A stretch of 64,000 nucleotides of DNA from Glossina fuscipes (taxonomy: Eukaryota; Arthropoda; Insecta; Diptera; Glossinidae). The notes under the pieces were generated by a model that saw nothing but the letters and a program-made list of their open reading frames with translations, searched no databases and was not told the origin of the DNA. Position numbers and translations under genes: made by a program. Shown piece by piece: positions 59,754 through 64,000 of the stretch. The stretch is from contig NW_023998464.1 of NCBI RefSeq assembly GCF_014805625.2, positions 4,508,318-4,572,317 on the forward strand, read 5' to 3'. Numbering within the stretch: position 1 is the stretch's first letter; every line of letters starts with the position of its first letter.

Positions 59754-60545
59754 GTGCTGAGGAATTCAAAAAAAGAAATTTTCATTGCAAAAATAATTAC
59801 TCGTTTCTTATTATATCTACTTATAGGTATAATAAAATGCATAGCATTAACTACGTTGTATATGAATTCAATGTGGTGGCCGCCAAATTTATCCATATTT
59901 GTTTTTCTAAATCAAGCCCTCTTTTTAATGCCATCCTCACCGGGCATATTTAATTATGTGACGGCGACTGTAATAGGTCTGGGTACATTAGCCAAACAAT
60001 GGCAACCGCAGGTAAGCTAACGTAAAGAAATAATTTGCGTGTGAAAAAGCAAAAAATTTTTTGGATAAAATAGTAATTACTGTTAAGTTGACTGAAAAGT
60101 AGGGAGCAAACCGCCCAGAAATTTGAGAAACGTGCTCGTACACGAACTTTTAAATGCATTCGTAAAGCCACCGGTAGTTATGTGCCCTTGTGGTCGCAAG
60201 GCTTTCGTGTATGTTTAGCAACGTCTTGCACCGATGGACCTCGTATATGTCTCGAAAAGGATGACATTAAAGGGGTAACACGTTTTCGAAGGCATTGACT
60301 GTTTGGAGACCGTGCGCTTACTGGCCCGATCACCGTGGAAGAGATGAAGCGAAAAGGTCCTGTTCGAGGTTTCCTAGACGTTGCGCCACTGAACTTTTAA
60401 AGCTTACTTTGGTATATGACGACCCTGATACAACAGAAATTCTTAATTGTGAGAAATACAATTCAATCAATGATCAAATTCCGAAAACTCAACGAAACGG
60501 CTACAATCGCAAGACAATTCATTGACACTGGCTTGTGCTCATTTA
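59754..60545 (+). pseudogene. Broken gene-like segment with one plausible splice donor
   Basis: A hydrophobic frame ends 'GIFNYVTATVIGLGTLAKQW' plus 'QPQ' at a clean donor (CAG/gtaagc, 60012/60013). About 90 bases on, from 60102, a basic frame starts 'EQTAQKFEKRARTRTFKC' and runs through 'SYVPLWSQGFRVCLATSC' to a TGA. It then continues in the same frame with 'LFGDRALTGPITVEEMKRKG' and a TAA, and later 'NETATIARQFIDTGLCSF'. Two in-frame stops and a phase mismatch with the donor argue for a decayed gene. The family is not recognised. Confidence 0.35.
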
Positions 60546-60559
60546 ATTTTGAAAACGTG

Positions 60560-61139
60560 ATGTGATTATCAATGAATCCTGAAATTTTTAAAGAGGTACC
60601 TTCGCCTTATCTTTTTCTAAGCAAAGTATTCAAATTACTCTGTTCGTTGACAGTCAGTCATTAATCGTATTGTAAAATTTTGCCTCTAAATATATTTACG
60701 TATAACAAATGTTTAAAGCTGCTAGGAACATTACGCACTGTTTGTTTATTTAAATAAGACAATATTCAGCTCTTCCTCTTCATGGGTTCCTAAGTAAGTT
60801 GCTTCGCACTTTGCCATGCCTTTACTCGACTGGGACGTGATTAATGTAAAAGTAAGTTAAAATGTTGTCGCCATCTATTGCTAATCCAGAGTTCACTTTT
60901 TAAAAAGTCCAAAGCATCAACCAAAGTAATCTGATTGTAGCACTATTAATATTATTATCAAATAACATATTATTCGACACGTATGTCCAAAGATATTGGA
61001 TATGTGCAAAATAACAGAGCAATGTGCTCCAAATTTAATATAGAAAATTTTTACGGCAAGTCACTAGTCTGTGCAAACTTTCACTGCGGAATGCTAAAAA
61101 TTAGGTCTGGTTCTCATATAATGTCTAGTTTCCGATAAT
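60560..61139. other. Intergenic, nothing recognised
   Basis: AT-rich sequence between the broken gene-like segment and the mariner relic. I see no coding frame, RNA gene or clear repeat. Confidence 0.4.
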
Positions 61140-61600
61140 AACTTCTCTATGGAAAGAGATTCATGAGATGGTTTCCTGCTTCCATGCAAATTGTCAAGAA
61201 ATAGGATAGGATGTACAAATAAATTCCAACAGTTTCTACTTGTTGCATCATCTTCATCTATGGTCTTTTCCTATTTATCGGACTGCTTATGGATACTTTC
61301 GCGGTAGCAACTCACGAGTTTGCGGGCGAAACACAATCTTTGTGAACCGTTGACGTGGTAAATATGATTACATCGACTTGAGTAAATGGTAGTCGGAAGG
61401 TGCCAGGTCGTGAGAATACCGCGGGTTGCGGTAAAACTTTCCAGCCTAAAATGAGAATCACTTTTTGGCTTGCTTATGCTGGAGACATACGGACATATGC
61501 AAATTTCATTGTTTGCTCGATGTCTCGTAAACTATTGTCTATTTTGTAGCTCACTGCATTTTCATTCCAAGCCGACTTGACTTTTTCGTGCTTTTAGCAG
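61140..61600 (-). mobile_element. Mariner transposase relic
   Basis: On the minus strand, frames in two phases read 'LGWKVLPQP' and then 'RYSHDLAPSDYHLLKSM' (61390-61445), matching the strongly conserved mariner 'GWevLpHPpYSPDLaPSDYHLF' block around the third catalytic Asp. One frameshift separates the two halves, and the rest has several stops. Only the C-terminal half is present. No inverted repeats were found. Inactive fossil. Confidence 0.7.
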
Positions 61601-62551
61601 CACTTCTCCCCGATTAATCCAGTTAAAAACACAGAAAAATGCCGAGTACATAAATTACACTCGTCTCTTTAAACCCACGTTGTTGTGGTATAGGTGACCG
61701 AAATTCCGGAAAAGGGCTTCAATACGTTTTATGAAGCAACTAATTTTAGCGAGAGGAACTCATTTGTACAACTAATACAAATAATCATTTTTTTCGTATA
61801 ACTCCTCCTTGAAAAAAGCGTTAACTGCATGTGTGTGGAGTGGTCCTGAAAATATTCCAAGTAAATCCATTTCCAATAAAGTCCAACTTTTATGTCGATG
61901 TATCGAATTTCTTTAGAACCTTTAGAAGGTTTCTCATTTCTCAAAACTGTAGCGCCATTTACTTGATATCCATCAGTAAGTTTGGAGGAATTTTTCGCTA
62001 AAATCGATACTTCATTTAAAAATAAATTTTATTCAAAATATTCTCATTGTTCATTGATTATGGAATAAGTCCTCAGACTAAAAGAAAATAAATTGAGGAC
62101 TAGTAGCATAGGAAACAAAATGAAGCTTTGTCGTGACATGAAAACCTTCATCTTATTCTTCAAATATTTTAGTGTAAAAAAACGCACTATGTAATGAAAA
62201 ACGATTGAATGTTTGGTGGCGAAATTTAAAAAAAAAAACAAAGTAAAGACAATATTTATTTCGGATTTCAAAGGGAAAGTCTAAATTTTTGAAAACTGAA
62301 CGAATGTGCAATTCAAAATGTCTCCCTACTTTGAGTCAACTTAGGGTTGACTTTTGAATTTCGTAATTTTGTTTTTATTTCATAGTTTCTTGCTTTCTTT
62401 TCTTGTTTTTTAATCTTTGTTCCTTCCATTATTGCAGCTTCTGCACGAGGTTGCGATTCGATTCTGTCTAGACTGCATTTTCACTTCATATTTTTTTTAA
62501 TCTTGCTTCATGCTCCTATTGCAGCTTCATTTTCTCCTTCTCAATTCTTTC
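61601..62551. other. Intergenic, nothing recognised
   Basis: AT-rich spacer. Short minus-strand frames at 61729-61944 and 62044-62271 look like chance. The last 200 bases probably include the 3' UTR of the minus-strand coiled-coil gene. Confidence 0.4.
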
Positions 62552-63148
62552 CTATTTATCTAATTCACATTTTTTCAACTCAAACAAGCGCTCGAGTTCT
62601 GTTTGCTTTAATTTTAGTTCGCATCCTTCTTTCTCTTGCTGCCATTCGAATTTCTTCTTTTCCAATTCCAATCTCTGATGCTCAACTTCTAATATCTTTT
62701 TCTCGAGTGCCAAACGAGACGCTGAATTTTTTTTACTAGCTGATTTCTTTTGCTTTTTGTCATAACCAAGTACTGCACTTTTTTGCCACTCACTGAAAAA
62801 ACATATCGAGTCTTCGCGAACTTCACAAATTTCTTCACTTTGATTTGTCTCTCTTATGGTTGGTATCTGCGCGCATGATTCGGAGTGAACTATTCGACTC
62901 TCAGCAATAGAAACTGCATATTCGTCTTTACGGAAAACTTCTTTCCTATATAACCCTTCAAGTTTCTTGCGCTTTCCCTCCTCTTTTTCGCTTGCCATAC
63001 TATCCAATAGATCACAATAGGTGCAATTGTTAGCATCGTGGTCACTATCATTATTATTACAATTGTCATTTACTGAGCAACTTATCAATCATTTCGAAAT
63101 AAGCCGAAAGATCTTCATCACCGTTATTATTACGTGAGTTGCTATCAT
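62552..63148 (-). CDS. Coiled-coil protein (Myb/SANT-like regulator type?), frame broken once
   Basis: On the minus strand the exon starts after 'gattcgttgcag' (63149-63160), reading 'DDSNSRNNNGDEDLSAYFEM' then 'IDKLLSK' and a TGA. A frame shifted by one base opens within this stretch (TTG at 63086-63088), runs past that TGA and continues for about 178 residues to 62552. It holds 'CTYCDLLDSMASEKEEGKRK' and a long C-terminal coiled coil ('EKKILEVEHQRLELEKKKFE'). The Glu/Lys/Leu heptads resemble those that end MADF/Myb-SANT-like DNA-binding proteins, but no DNA-binding domain is in the window. The gene probably continues off the right edge. The frame break may be real, an assembly error, or alternative splicing. 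Confidence 0.5.
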
Positions 63149-63948
63149 CTGCAACGAATCAATGTTTAGTTAATTACGTGGAAAAACAAGGCGGGATAAA
63201 GCTTAGCGATTAAAATAAGAAATTCATATTTAGTAGTAAAAGACTATACTAGATACGTATGCAAATACAATAAAAAAAAAAAAAATTTTTTCGGAAAAGT
63301 AGGAGAAGATTTTTTTGATAAAGAGGAAAAATAAAGGATTTCATGTTCGTCTTGGAACGAATTTTCAAGATGATCCCTTCCGTGCCACTATGTAATTGCA
63401 AATTTAATCTGCGGCAAGTACAAAACATTTTTTTTTGAATAATATAAGCGCCATGGTCCGTTCTGGTCGGACTTCCTTATCAAATTTTATCATTACGAAT
63501 GTGTATGTTCCATAATACTGTATTTTAGAAAATGCGTACGTGATTTCGCCAAGCTATTTCGTTACAACCTAATTTCGTGTTACACGAGTATACTCGTTAT
63601 CGCTACGGAGTTGGTCGCATTATCGAAAACTTGAAAGCATCAATATTACCCCGAAAGATGTGCGGAGAGTAGGACACTCACAAAAGGAAGGCTAAGGAGT
63701 CTCGTACGCCTACAATAAAAAAAAAAATAAAAAAGCTCATAAGCTACGTTTTCCTGCTTAATTTATTGCCCTGCGATTAAGAACCATTATAGACGCAACC
63801 TTCAGATTCTTCCCTTCCAAAAATGATATCCAGCACGTGATAATATGGGCAAAGTTTATTTAAATAATCTACAAGAGAAGCAGATACATTAATACGTATA
63901 CCTATATATACATATGTATATATTTATAGGAGAAATTCAAATTCTAAC

Positions 63949-64000
63949 CTTTAGCTGCTTTTTCGCCTCCAAACGCCCGTATAATTGATTCGGAATCATA
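63949..64000 (-). CDS. Upstream exon of the coiled-coil gene, cut by the window edge
   Basis: On the minus strand the frame 'YDSESIIRAFGGEKAAK' ends with one base before donor gttaga. That phase-1 end fits the AT at the start of the exon ending at 63148 (G+AT gives Asp), leaving an 800-base intron. The exon continues beyond base 64000. Confidence 0.45.

Noticed and set aside
62503..62739. 78-residue plus-strand frame
   Set aside because: Antisense shadow of the coiled-coil coding sequence on the minus strand.
1..64000. CRISPR array, bacterial operon or prophage
   Set aside because: No regularly spaced repeats with unique spacers, no ribosome-binding-site-led gene strings, and all recognised genes are insect-type with introns.

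Overview
This is an AT-rich (about two-thirds A+T by eye) nuclear window from an insect, almost certainly a higher (brachyceran/calyptrate) fly. The reasons are the gene set (an insect DFF40/Drep4 nuclease, RpS24 and a CG1674-like muscle protein split over a very long intron), GT-AG introns, and many copies of a muscoid-type dispersed repeat carrying the 'gtccgtctgtccgtct' core. Glossina is possible, but the genus cannot be fixed from sequence alone. A 100-base run of N at 14923-15022 is an assembly gap.

Layout. (1) About 5.0-34.3 kb, plus strand: one large gene. Nine coding exons join with matching splice phases into a 2,036-residue open frame. The first exon (5004-5263) is separated from the rest by a 15.2 kb intron full of repeats. 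The product is proline/glutamine-rich, has no PDZ or LIM domain that I can see, and ends in a huge acidic last exon (30323-33756). An alternative last exon (26343-26398) also fits the phase and would give an 865-residue short form. I read it as a relative of Drosophila CG1674 (synaptopodin-2-like, muscle Z-disc), with moderate confidence. (2) 12.8-15.9 kb, inside intron 1: wreckage of jockey-like non-LTR retrotransposons in both orientations around the gap. (3) 42.4-43.4 kb: two unrecognised short coding candidates, one per strand. (4) 45.5-47.5 kb, minus strand: a complete three-exon caspase-activated DNase (Drep4/DFFB) of 429 residues with CIDE-N and nuclease domains. (5) 48.8-49.2 kb, minus strand: a 132-residue RpS24 frame with unusual substitutions, either a divergent gene or a retrocopy. 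(6) 50.25-51.8 kb, minus strand: a frameshifted P-element-like transposase relic whose 3' part still has four tiny GT-AG introns. (7) 52.2-52.9 kb: a Ty3/gypsy reverse transcriptase fragment. (8) 53.86-54.09 kb: a five-copy minisatellite of about 49 bp. (9) 54-64 kb: gene-poor DNA with short orphan frames, a fragment of an SDE3/MOV10/Armitage-type RNA helicase C-terminus, a mariner relic near 61.4 kb, and at the right edge a minus-strand coiled-coil gene whose frame is broken once.

Dispersed repeats fill most of the rest: two tRNA-derived SINE-like families, the muscoid 'gtccgtctg' repeats, and simple-sequence tracts. I saw no operon-like organisation, CRISPR or intact tRNA/rRNA gene. The most useful results are the exon model of the large gene with its alternative end, the complete Drep4 model, and the spliced P-like relic.
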